In this document: positions 55,327 through 64,000 of the stretch, piece after piece
How the letters are laid out: the number at the start of each line of letters is the position of its first letter
How positions within the stretch are numbered: the first letter of the stretch is position 1
Assembly (NCBI GenBank): GCA_020631735.1
Contig: CM036158.1
Span: 83,711,914-83,775,913 of the forward strand
DNA from: Saccharum officinarum
Lineage: Eukaryota; Streptophyta; Magnoliopsida; Poales; Poaceae
DNA: 64,000 nt
Direction: 5' to 3'
Translations under genes and position numbers: made by a program
The notes under the pieces: generated by a model
Databases searched by the model: none
The model's input: only the letters and a program-made list of their open reading frames with translations
Told to the model about the DNA's origin: nothing

Positions 55327-55456
55327 GGCCCCGTTCGGCTGCAATTATAATCCAGCTGAAAAACACTGTTGATTGATTTTTTTTTAAAAAAAATATTGTT
55401 TTAGTAAAAAAAAAATTGAATAAGACGGATTATAAGCCAGATGAACAGAACAGTCC
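55327..55456. mobile_element. Small hAT-like MITE (about 130 bp)
   Basis: GGCCCCGTTCGGCTGCAATT at the left and, inverted, GGACTGTTCTGTTCATCTGG with a shared TTATAATCC form subterminal inverted repeats; the centre is A/T runs. GGCCCCGTTCGG starts are typical of a grass hAT-derived MITE family. No clear 8-bp duplication is seen. It lies immediately upstream of the GC-rich island. Confidence 0.6.
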
Positions 55457-56129
55457 CTTTGACTTTGGTGGATCCGTAAAGGCACTCACGTCAAGGGTAA
55501 TACTCCCATAATACGCGTATTCTGTGGCCTGTGGGCCAGGTCGGTTCCTTTTCTTTTTCTTTTGTTTTCCGGGATTACCCCTCTCCGTCTTCCCCTCTAA
55601 CATCCAAGATTGCATTTTTATTCTAATAACAACTTCTGTGGAATTTCCTGCGTTTGGCGTCGAGCTCCAACTAATTTGCTTTCCTTTGTATTTTTGTCTG
55701 TCCGTACTTGATTTCTACGGTCGAGGAAATCGCAGCTTATCCACTGCTGCAGATGTCAGGATCAGGGGGTGGAGGTGGTGCGGCACGGCGGGGACGCCGC
55801 CGACCCCGGATCGCCGACAGAGGAACGGGTTGGGAGGGCCTCGTGGGCAGCCCCGACGGTGGCGGCTGCGCGGTGTCGGGGATGTGATGAAAGAGGTGCC
55901 AGAGGAAAGGACGGCGACGGTTCGCGCTTGTTTTGCAACTGCATCTGGTTGCTTTGCGCCGCCGCCATATCGTACAAGAGTAAGCTGCCTGCAAGTTCAT
56001 GGTACTGTACATAGCCTGCACTCTGTTCCTTTGGCTCTGCATTGGACCTGACAGCGATCACTTCCCAGCTTTTTGCCTTCTCTGCTTGTACCTGTAATTG
56101 TGTGGAACCTCTGTTCTCTAGCGATCTAC
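55457..56129. other. Possible second promoter side, no confident gene
   Basis: Faces away from the GC-rich island. A small plus frame from ATG 55753 (MSGSGGGGGAARRGRRRP, 44 codons) and an overlapping 175-codon frame (55524-56051) are low in complexity. A transcribed first exon is possible but nothing identifies it. Confidence 0.25.
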
Positions 56130-56345
56130 TAGGCTGGTGAAGTTGACGCCCACTACCCTGTTACTGTTACTGATATCTTAGTCACAACAAGTGGATGAGC
56201 AACAAATGTTTGCGACACGACCTTTCAAACACATTTGGACAATGTTCAGAAGAAAACTGTTTCGACTCCACACCGCAAATTATCTGAAGTTGAATGAATG
56301 ATGATTCATAGCCCTCCTGGATTTTACGGACCTCATGGTTGTAAG
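56130..56345 (+). pseudogene. Decayed coding-like segment, family unknown
   Basis: One plus frame reads GEVDAHYPVTVTDILVTTSG, stop, ATNVCDTTFQTHLDNVQKK, TVSTPHRKLSEVE, stop, MMIHSPPGFYGPHGCK. The two TGA stops are the only interruptions and the composition is clearly protein-like. I recognise no family. It may be an old gene or transposase relic. Confidence 0.3.
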
Positions 56346-56730
56346 TAGCATTCTAACTGGCATTGTGGCATCTGATAGTTGTCCTTTTTATCTAGGATTC
56401 GTCAATTTCAAAATTAGTAGCAGTTTATTCAGTATTTCAGTGCTAGCGTCGTTGCAGCACTAGACAGCAACCACAAGCAAGGGGATGGTGCTGATAGTTG
56501 TGTCTGCATAATTGGTGTTAGTGTGGTGGTGATATTATTACAACAATAGTACTTTCATGGTTGAATTTGTTGGTTCCAAAGCAAGTCATGTGGCACCTTT
56601 CTTTGTTTCATAGTATACATTGAATATGTTTCAGTTTTCAGACTGCTCTAATTTCTGTGTTCTTGAGGTTTTGTACCGAACTTCATGTATTCATTTGTAC
56701 AGCACAATCAGTACATCATGTGACTATGTT

Positions 56731-57071
56731 TTTTTTTCTCGAACACGCAGGAGAGCTGCGTATCATTGTATTAATAGAAGGATAAGAGTCATACAGAGAC
56801 CCAAACACAAACACACACACAACCACATAAACTAACAGGACTTAATTACCAGAAAACAAAAAGGTGAGACCTGACCCAAAACCAAAGGCACTCTAAACAA
56901 CACCTCTTGCTGTGAGCAGGGGTAATCCCTTGGCTCTAGCCAAACACCAAAGATGGGCTTCATCCCTAGCAAGGTTCAAAGCAGTAGACATATTAGGGAC
57001 GGCCCCATTGAATACACAGTCATTCCTGAGCTTCCAGATAATCCAAGTGCCGAGGGTGATGAGGGCCGAGG
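56731..57071 (-). mobile_element. 5'-truncated LINE 3' end
   Basis: Read on the minus strand it ends with ATGATACGCAGCTCTCCTGC, GTGTTCGAG and a poly(A) (the T run at 56731-56737), the usual 3' end of grass L1-type LINEs. The upstream part encodes TWIIWKLRNDCVFNGAVP, the C-terminal zinc-finger/RT tail of a LINE polyprotein. Flanks GTGACTATGTT (56720-56730) and GTGACCATGTT (57072-57082) are an 11-bp target duplication with one mismatch. Confidence 0.85.
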
Positions 57072-57082
57072 GTGACCATGTT

Positions 57083-57455
57083 GTCATTCACAGTTTACTT
57101 TTCATGCCTAGCTGCAATTATTAACATACAAGTTCTCTTAATATTTTGCAGTTTAAACTGCTGACACAAATAATGAGTTTTCCTTAGGAATCATGCATTT
57201 TTATTCAGAGATATATTTTCTAATATGTTACTATCTGTTGTAACCTGTAGCACACTTAAAGCTTGCTAGTAAACCCTGGTAGTTTCTGTTGCTAAACTGC
57301 GCCACTCATATGTGCTTTTCATTGCTGCATTTTGTAACCTATGAGACTTTGGTAGTTGCATGTCTGCTCATTGCGCTTCTCCTCTGTTGTCTGTAACCCT
57401 TCATATTTCAGGACACAAAATTGGGTCCTCTAAATCACGTGGTCACCTGATGGAA
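57083..57455. other. Intergenic, no gene seen
   Basis: AT-rich DNA between two LINE insertions; no frame or repeat stands out. Confidence 0.4.
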
Positions 57456-57467
57456 GCATCCTGTTAG

Positions 57468-57902
57468 TTTTTTTTCGGTCAGGGGGGGCGCGTTCCCCAC
57501 CTGATTTTTATATATGTTGGCCCAAAAATAGCCCCAAGGATAGTTACAATACATTCGCTCTTTACATCATCACGCAAGTGGTGATGTTGAACCCAAATCG
57601 ATTTAAGCTAAAAAGGTAGCAAAAACTCTATTGTTGTCTGGCCATCTCGAAGATGTGGCACCATTTTTCAGCTATGTGTTTCATCTTCTTCTTGAATCTG
57701 AAACGCCATTGTTCAGCAGCTGTTCTGCATTCCCCCAGGACTTGTGCGGTATTGTGTGTTTCATTCCTGAAAACAAAGGCATTTCTGGCCTTCTAGAGTT
57801 GCCAGCAGCACAGTGCAACGAAGACTGAAAACTCATCTCGAGGCACCTCAGCAGGTGTTGTGATCATGTAGATAGTAGTAATGTCTCTGCCAATCATGTC
57901 CG
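57468..57902 (-). mobile_element. Second 5'-truncated LINE 3' end
   Basis: Minus orientation, ending in the T run at 57468-57475. The coding tail reads VFVALCCWQL, then KARNAFVFRNETHN, AEQWRFRFKKKMKHIAEKW and a stop, typical of the C-terminal end of a LINE polyprotein; one stop replaces a Trp codon. The exact 12-bp duplication GCATCCTGTTAG at 57456-57467 and 57903-57914 marks the insertion. Confidence 0.9.
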
Positions 57903-57914
57903 GCATCCTGTTAG

Positions 57915-58379
57915 TGGAAGCAAGTTGAGAAAACTTATATTATGGGACCCAAAAACTACGAAGAAATTGGGCCCTAGACTTTTCTTTTCTTTTTTAATAG
58001 GGCCCTCCACTTATGGTACAATCATACATTGATTATCTTTTGTGTTCTAGGCCTACTGGACATTAATTTTAGAAATATGCAGATTTTTTCTCTTTTCTGT
58101 GTTATTAGGCTAGACTGCCCAATGCGTTATTGCCAAGCATGCATTTGTATGATCCACTCTTCAAAATAGAGAATAACCGAAGAGAACTACCTCAACTTGT
58201 ATTCTTTCTGAGTACGTCAAGTGTATTCGCATCATAGCGTGCATCTTTCAGATGTTTGTTTTTCGATGTCCAATACTCATTTAGTCTCCTTGTTACAAAA
58301 TAGGAACACAGGAAATGTATAACTGGTGTATCTTGGGAGCCAGTTCATTTGCATGCTCTGTGCCGCCGCTTTGTTAACG
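57915..58379. other. Intergenic, no gene seen
   Basis: AT-rich with no supported feature. Confidence 0.4.
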
Positions 58380-58557
58380 CAAGCAAGGATGGTGATGCTC
58401 GCATTTGGGACAGCACCGCAATGTTTTTATCCAGTTAAAAGGATGCGAATGTTAAAAAAAACCTAAGCCGTGCAATCGGCATACGTATTCAGACCGTTTT
58501 TTCTACCTATTAATGAAATGATACACAGTCCTCTCGCTTGTCCAAGAAAAAAAAAAA
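58380..58557 (+). mobile_element. LINE 3' tail fragment
   Basis: Plus orientation: TAATGAAATGATACACAGTC, CTCTCGCTTGTCCAAG and poly(A) at 58547-58557, the same type of 3' end as the LINE at 56731 but a different family member. The start is arbitrary; no coding part and no clear duplication are seen. Confidence 0.55.
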
Positions 58558-59119
58558 GGACATCGCCGCAAGAAAATGTGTTATTTCCCTTACAGGTCAC
58601 ACTAATTCAGCGATTTGCGAATTAATTAATTAATGTAGTGAGATTTCTATAATTTTTGTTTATATGGTAGCAGATACTATGTAGGATCTTATAAAACGGA
58701 TGTGTGCATATCTGAACGTAGAGCTCAGGATTGTAGCCTGTAGGTTCAGATGAACAGATCCCAATTTGTACGTAACATATTGCCCAAGACAGGCACATCA
58801 TACTTGTGCTCACTATTGCAAGCGACATTCTTTGAACAAACCACAGGGGAGAGGAACATGCTTATTATAGTACTCTACAATAATACTAAAGGGAGGATTT
58901 AGAGTATTTGACGATCATTCTATTTTCAGCTTTTCTTGCTCAGGTTGTGCTATGAAGTCAGCTAACTAGCCTCCAATTCGGCTTTTGTATGGAGCACCTG
59001 CTGAATAACATTTGCGTAGCATTTTAGCCACATTAAAAAAAATTGAATTGGAATAATTTAATATATATGTGGGAGTTAACCAAAAAAAATTATCATTTTA
59101 CAAAGCATAAAGATCGTTA
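58558..59119. other. Intergenic, no gene seen
   Basis: AT-rich, with several A-runs near 59034-59090. It ends where the Sirevirus LTR begins. Confidence 0.4.
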
Positions 59120-59574
59120 TGAGCTAAGGGGCTCGAAAGCATCTAGGCCTCGGGAGTTGGTTTCGGCAATTGATGACAACGCATTATTATCATGAGTAAC
59201 GTGTGTTTTGCAGAAACTTTGATAAGTTAGGTCATGGGGTTGATAACTGCTTTGGGCACTATGGTATTCATGCCCCTTGATGGAAATCGTTTCGGTTTTC
59301 AAAGGATCAACAACAAGATTAAGGACGGTTAGTTCCGAATGTCAAGGTGTTGGGTTACATCCGGAATAGTCGTTAGGATCTTCGTTTCTTTCCTTTGGCC
59401 GTACTATAAAGGGGGGCTTGAGCGAGTAGCTTGACCTAGGTGAGTCTTTTGTTTAGGTGTGGTGCACACTTGTCAAACTTAGCACTAGGTAGCTCAAGGA
59501 AAGCTCAAAGTTCAGTTGGAACCAACTTGGTTCAAGTTGCGTCGCGTTTCGAAGTCGTTTGAGCTGTTTACCCT

Positions 59575-59970
59575 TGACCGGACGCGGTCTCTATCACGAC
59601 CGGACGCGTCCGGTCAGTACTAACAGTCACTGCGTTTTCAACCTGGTTAACCGGACACGGTCCCTGCGAGGACCGGACACGTTGATCAGTCTGACACGTG
59701 TTTCAGAGGGTAAAAGTCTAATCGGACGCGACTGGAAAATGATCGGACGCGTCCGATCACGTTCCAGTAAGGTACTTTGCTGATCTGACGCGTCCGATCA
59801 TCACTGATCGGACGCGACCGAGCGTTAGGTCAAAATACAGTAAGGTTCTTGCACGACCGGACGCGTCCGGTCACCCCTGATCGGTGCGTCCGGTCACTCA
59901 GCAATGTCGTTCAGTTTTTCGACCGTTACGATCGACCGGCGCATCCGGTCACGTCGACCGGCGCGTCTGG
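59575..59970. repeat. GACCGGACGCGTCCGGTC palindrome array
   Basis: About 14 full or half copies of CCGGACGCGTCCGG and variants (CGGACGCG, GATCGGACGCGTCCGATC), irregularly spaced, in the U3 part of the LTR. Complete units are perfect palindromes with an MluI-like ACGCGT centre and two to three CpGs. Confidence 0.88.
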
Positions 59971-60024
59971 TCAGTGCGTGTTTTGCTGATTTGGCAGGTA
60001 ACGGTTAGATTTGACTGTGTGGTG

Positions 60025-60032
60025 TATAAATA
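60025..60032 (+). promoter_or_regulatory. TATA box of the second Sirevirus LTR
   Basis: TATAAATA about 55 bases downstream of the last palindrome, the same arrangement as in the minus-strand Sirevirus. Confidence 0.7.
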
Positions 60033-60737
60033 CATCCCCTCCACCTCTTTTAGAGGTCTCTTGCTCATTTATTCAGCTGAGAAACATCTTTTAAGTGCAA
60101 GGAAGTGCAAGAGCTCTAATGAGGGTAGTGATTTGAGAATCAAAGTTTGAGAATCCCTCATTAGTGACTAGGGAGTAGCAAGTGTGCATCCACCTTCTCA
60201 TTAGACTTGTTGTGGTCAAGTGAGAGTTCTAGCTTGTTACTCTTGGTGATCGCCATCACCTAGACGGCTTGGTGGTGATTGGGAGTTTGGTGATCATCCG
60301 GTGAGCTTGTGGATGACCCAACTCATCTTGTGAGCGGTTTTGAGCGATTCATCACGACGGAGTGTCAAAGAATCAGCCCGTAGTGAGCACTTGATCCTTG
60401 CGCGGATCAAGGGGGAGCTACACCCTTGCGTGGGTGCTCCAACGAGGACTAGTGGGGAGTGGCGACTCTCCGATACCTCGGGAAAACATCGCTGTGTTTC
60501 TAACCCTTACTTTCAAGCATTTACTTTCTTGTATTACTTTCATTGCTTGATTTACTTTCCTAGAATTGACATGCTAGACTAGGATTGAAACTTAGGGTGC
60601 AAAACTTTTTACCGGTAGAATCATAAGGAACACTAGTAGGCACTAGGGGTAAACTTTGGCTTGTAGGATTTAATTCTCGCAATTAATTTTTAGAAAAGCC
60701 CAATTCACCCCCTCTCTTGGGCATATTGATCCTTTCA

Positions 60738-60752
60738 ATTGGTATCGGAGCC
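60738..60752 (+). other. Primer-binding site of the second Sirevirus
   Basis: ATTGGTATCGGAGCC directly after the LTR end; TGGTATCGGAGC differs at one base from the initiator-Met tRNA complement TGGTATCAGAGC. Confidence 0.85.
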
Positions 60753-60790
60753 GAGTTGCTCCTAATTTAGACTTCACCGCCTAGAGCAAG

Positions 60791-63096
60791 ATGTCTAATG
60801 GGAAGGACCACCTCCCACCTTTGAGGGAGACGATTTTCCATATTGGAAAATTCATATGGAGGCGTACCTTGAAGCCATAGATATTGGGTGCCTTAGAGTC
60901 GCAACCGAAGGGCTTCCCGCTATCAAGGATCCCACCAACCCAAGTGGTGACGAGGAGAAGTACGACCGGTGGAATGCAAAGGCAAAAAATGCACTCTACC
61001 GGGGCCTAGGCAAGAATATCTTTAATCGTGTGCGTAATACAAAAAACACTCATGAATTGTGGGAAAACTTTTGTGCTCTCCATGAGAAAACTAAGAGTGA
61101 ACGTGAGGAACGCTATCATATTGCTTTGAAGAAAATTAATTCTTTTGATATGCTTCCCAAAGAAAGTGCTAATGACATGTACACTCGATTGAATGTTCTT
61201 GTAGAGGATCTCAATGCTCTCGGACTCACTCAAATGAGTCAATCGGATGTTGTAAGGAGGATCTTGAGTGTTCTTCCCGTTGAGAAGTATGGTCACGTTG
61301 TCACCGTGCTTCACCAAAGTGATCTCTCCACCGCAACACTGACACAAGTATTGGGAAAGATCAATGCATATAAGATGTACATGCACATTACTCCGGAAGA
61401 GGGCTCATCATCTTCCAAGAAGAAGGACTTAGCCTTCAAAGCTAGTCACGACAAGAAAAAGAAGAAGGGCCAAGCCATGATGGTGCAAGAAAGCTCAAAT
61501 AAAAGTGATATTGATGATGCATCGCTTGCACTCATGGTGAGAAAGACCACCAAGATGCTAAAGAAGCTCAACAAGAGTGGCATCAAGTTCGATGGCAAGA
61601 AGAAGTTCTTCACAAGTAGAAAAAGGAAGTCTATATCCAAGATGGATTGCTACAATTGTGGTGAACTTGGCCACTTAGCTCATCAATGCCCTAAACCTCC
61701 AAAAGACAAGTACAAGAGCAAGAACAAGGGCAAGAAAAATGATTCAAGTGATGAAGAAGATGAGAAAAAGAAGAACAAGCCATACAAAAAGAAGGATGGC
61801 AAGAGGAAAGAGTTTCACAAGAAGAAGAAGGGAGACAAAGCTTACATTGTTGGTGATTGGCTCACCGACATTGAGTCATCATGTGAGTCCTCTGGTAATG
61901 AGAGCGACGATGGGAAAGAGAAGATCGCCGCATTTGTGATTGGACCATCATCATCTTCACCGACATCTTCATCACCGTCTTCACCGCCACCTTCACCGTC
62001 ATCGTCCACTTCTCACCTATGCCTTATGGCCAAGGGTGAATGAAAGGTATAAAACAATGAGAGTGATGATGATGATAGTGATAGTGATGATGAATATGAT
62101 GCACCTTCTTATGATGAACTTGTAAAATTATTGAACAAATACTCTAAAATCATAAGAACTAGAAACAAAAATGATGGGCTACAAAATGAAAATGACTCAC
62201 TCACATCTAAGCTTGAGAATGCACATAAGACTAGTGATGAGCTCAAAGATCAAAATGAAATTATGTCTTCTACTCTCAAGGAGCTTAAAATTTCCAACAA
62301 AGAGCTTAGAGATGAACATGATAAACTTGAGAAGAAGCATGATGAGCTCAACACTAGGCACAACTTGCTAAAAGACAAATATACTACATTAAAAATCAAC
62401 TATGATAGTCTTGTTGTTGCTAATGAGCTTTCTCTTGAGACACATGATGCTACTAACCAAGTTGTTAAGATTGATATAGCTACATCATGTGATGACTTGA
62501 TTATTGAGAGCATTGAGCAAGGCTCTAGTGGCAAAGGCAAGAATGTGGTTGAGTCCGACAATTATGATGATTATGTCAAGTTCAAGAGTGAAAATGAGAT
62601 ACTTAGAAATGAGAACAAGAAGTTGATGGCTCTAGAAAAGCAAACATCAAATGAGTCACTTATTGAAGAGAACAAAAAGCTCAAGCAAGAGAAAGAACAT
62701 CTCAAGACCGGCCTAAGCAAGTTTACAAGAGGCCAACATTTGTAAAGTGAGCTACTCATGAACACCATCATGAAGATGGATAGAAGTGGCATTGACTACT
62801 TGGCAAATCAAGAGAAGAAGGCTAAAGCTCAACAACAACAAAGCAAGTCAAAGCTCAAGCCAAAGAGATGTGTTGAGTGTGGACAAGAGGGCCATTTTGC
62901 TCATGAGTGCAAAACTCCACCACCACAACCCTTGCCCAAGCATGCTAGACCCTTTGCTTTCAATGCTCATTACATGTTTAGAAAAGATTCAAGTGGAAAG
63001 ATGAAAGTCATGTTCTTGGATCCCCCAAACAAGAATAGGCCTAAGAAAATATGGGTTGCCAAGTCACTAGTTGAGAAAGTCAAGGGTATCTCTTAA
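60791..63096 (+). pseudogene. Gag remnant of the second Sirevirus
   Basis: ATG at 60791 leads after 11 codons to a one-base frameshift near 60825; from there one frame runs to 63096 with only three stops (62041, 62050 and 62743), which fit C-to-T changes. Gag core: YWKIHMEAYLEAIDIGCLR, WNAKAKNALYRGLGKNIF, NDMYTRLNVLVEDLNALGL. First knuckle CYNCGELGHLAHQC (about 61650); acidic and Ser-rich linker; long coiled coil (62131-62740, NDSLTSKLENAHKTSDELKD); second knuckle CVECGQEGHFAHEC (about 62870). Two knuckles and a coiled coil are the normal Sirevirus layout. It would be a particle protein. Confidence 0.9.
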
Positions 63097-63137
63097 GTTT
63101 TGGTCCCTAAACAAAAAGCTTGATCTCTTGTGTGTAG

Positions 63138-64000
63138 GTGAACTACAAGACCGGTGGATCTCATTGGGTTATTGATAGTGGCTGCACTCAACATATGACC
63201 AGTGACCCTCGTATGTTCACCTCACTTGAAGAGAATGGGGTATGTCAAGAGAAGATCACATTTGGAGACAATTCAAAGAGCAAAGTCAAGGGTATAGGCA
63301 AGATTGCAATATCAAATGATCACTCTCTTTCAAATGGTGCTCTATATTGCTTCATTAAGTTTCAACTTACTATCCGTTGTGCAACTTTGTGACCTTGGCT
63401 ACCAATGCTTATTCACTCCTAATGAAGTGGTAGTTACAAAGATAGATGACAAGCAAATGATTTTTAAAGGCTTTAGATACAACAATCTTTATCTTGTTGA
63501 TTTCACCTTCGAAGATGCAAACTTGATGACATGTTTGTTCACCAAAACTACACTTGGATGGCTTTGGCATAGGAGGCTTGCTCATGTTGAAATAAACACT
63601 CTCAACAAGCTATTGAAGAAAGAATTAGTAAGAGGCTTGAAGGATGTCAAGTTTGAGAAGGACAAACCTTGTAGTGCATGTCAAGCCGGCAAACAAGTTG
63701 CAAATACTCATCCAACCAAAGCCTACATGTCAATATCAAGAGTGTTAGAGCTTCTACAGATAGATTTGTTTGGTCCTATAACTTACAAGAGCTTGGGTGG
63801 AAATCTCTATTATCTTATGATTGTGGATGACTACTCAAGATATACTTGGACTTTCTTTCTTCATGACAAATCCGAAGTGGCAAATTGCTTCAGGAAGTTT
63901 GCAAAGAGAGCTCAAAATGAATTTGAAGTTAAGATAAAGAAGATTAGAAGTGACAATGGCAAAGAGTTTGACAACACAAACATTGAAGCTTATTGCGATG
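63138..64000 (+). pseudogene. Start of pol of the second Sirevirus (runs off the window)
   Basis: Protease with intact DSG (HWVIDSGCTQHMTSDPRMF, about 63160) and FGDNSKSKVKGIGKIAISND. A frameshift near 63340 follows. Integrase zinc region GWLWHRRLAHVE and CSACQAGKQVANTHPT, first catalytic Asp in LLQIDLFG (about 63755), VDDYSRYTWTFFLHD, second Asp in KIRSDNGKEFDNTNIEAY (about 63945). The window ends before the catalytic Glu. It lies in another frame than gag, about 40 bases downstream. Confidence 0.88.

Larger units (their letters stand above)
59120..60737 (+). mobile_element. 5' LTR of the second Sirevirus
   Basis: It ends CATATTGATCCTTTCA, directly before the primer site, as in the other Sirevirus. 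The start is estimated from the similarity of TTGGTTTCGGCAATTGATGA to the first 60 bases of the other LTR; it may be off by several bases. The palindrome array 59575-59970 lies just upstream of TATAAATA (60025-60032). A second TATAAAGG occurs at 59404. Confidence 0.8.
59120..64000 (+). mobile_element. Second Sirevirus, plus strand, truncated by the window end
   Basis: 5' LTR (about 59120-60737), primer site, gag and the start of pol are present; RT, RNase H and the 3' LTR lie beyond 64000. Gag has two zinc knuckles and a long coiled coil, as in Sireviruses. It belongs to a different family from the one at 34740-46557, with LTR palindromes CCGGACGCGTCCGG instead of CCGGTACTACCGGT. Confidence 0.9.

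Noticed and set aside
54574..55344. 256-codon minus and 241-codon plus ORFs
   Set aside because: The region is so GC-rich that all frames are long; peptides are Arg/Ala/Pro-rich without a domain. Listed only as a GC-rich exon-like island.
60738..60752. tRNA-like match at the primer site
   Set aside because: It is the short tRNA-complementary primer-binding site of the retrotransposon, not a tRNA gene.

Overview
The window looks like transposon-rich, gene-poor nuclear DNA of a grass, probably a panicoid such as the maize/sorghum/sugarcane group. That is an inference: the long-LTR chromovirus, the Sirevirus LTRs built from CCGG-type palindromes, the Stowaway and hAT miniature elements and the LINE 3' tails are all of grass type. 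I see no bacterial or organellar gene structure, rRNA or tRNA gene. Most of the sequence is old LTR retrotransposons inserted into one another. Their coding regions are broken by stops and small frameshifts, and many of those stops look like C-to-T or G-to-A changes.

Layout. 1-4057 is most of one long LTR of a Ty3/gypsy element, with its left end outside the window. 4058-10512 is a decayed Tat-lineage Ty3/gypsy element on the minus strand with two RNase H domains, cut at its 3' end by the first LTR. 10513-12440 is old genomic DNA with a small coding-like fragment split by a 511-bp hAT-type MITE, plus a second MITE. 12441-47972 is one decayed plus-strand Ty1/copia element that received several later insertions: a 13.9-kb Tekay/Del-type chromovirus (14048-27906, TSD CGCAC), a 721-bp hairpin MITE (28686-29406), an 11.8-kb minus-strand Sirevirus (34740-46557, TSD CTCAG) and a 1069-bp solo LTR inside its own 3' LTR (46761-47829, TSD AGTAG). 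The copia element itself seems to have landed in a host transcript near an exon/intron junction.

47973-59119 is the least repetitive part. It holds a small GC-rich ORF with a possible CCHC-like cluster (48382-48852), scattered exon-like pieces on both strands including a WW-domain-like exon at 50062-50180, a GC-rich first-exon-like island at 54449-55320, three LINE 3' ends and several MITEs. I could not assemble a confident multi-exon host gene. From about 59120 to the end lies a second, plus-strand Sirevirus with LTR, primer site, gag and the start of pol; it runs off the window.

The most interesting material is regulatory and accessory. (1) The minus-strand Sirevirus carries a third long ORF (38582-36858) downstream of pol, preceded by its own TATA box and a cluster of the same CCGGTACTACCGGT-like palindromes that precede the TATA box in its LTR. 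(2) The chromovirus has an extra ORF before gag whose start codon follows directly on a very strong splice acceptor, and its LTRs contain donor and acceptor signals and an acidic exon-like segment ending in GKPRC that recurs in the different LTR at the left end. (3) The copia leader contains a GC-rich segment that looks like captured host sequence.
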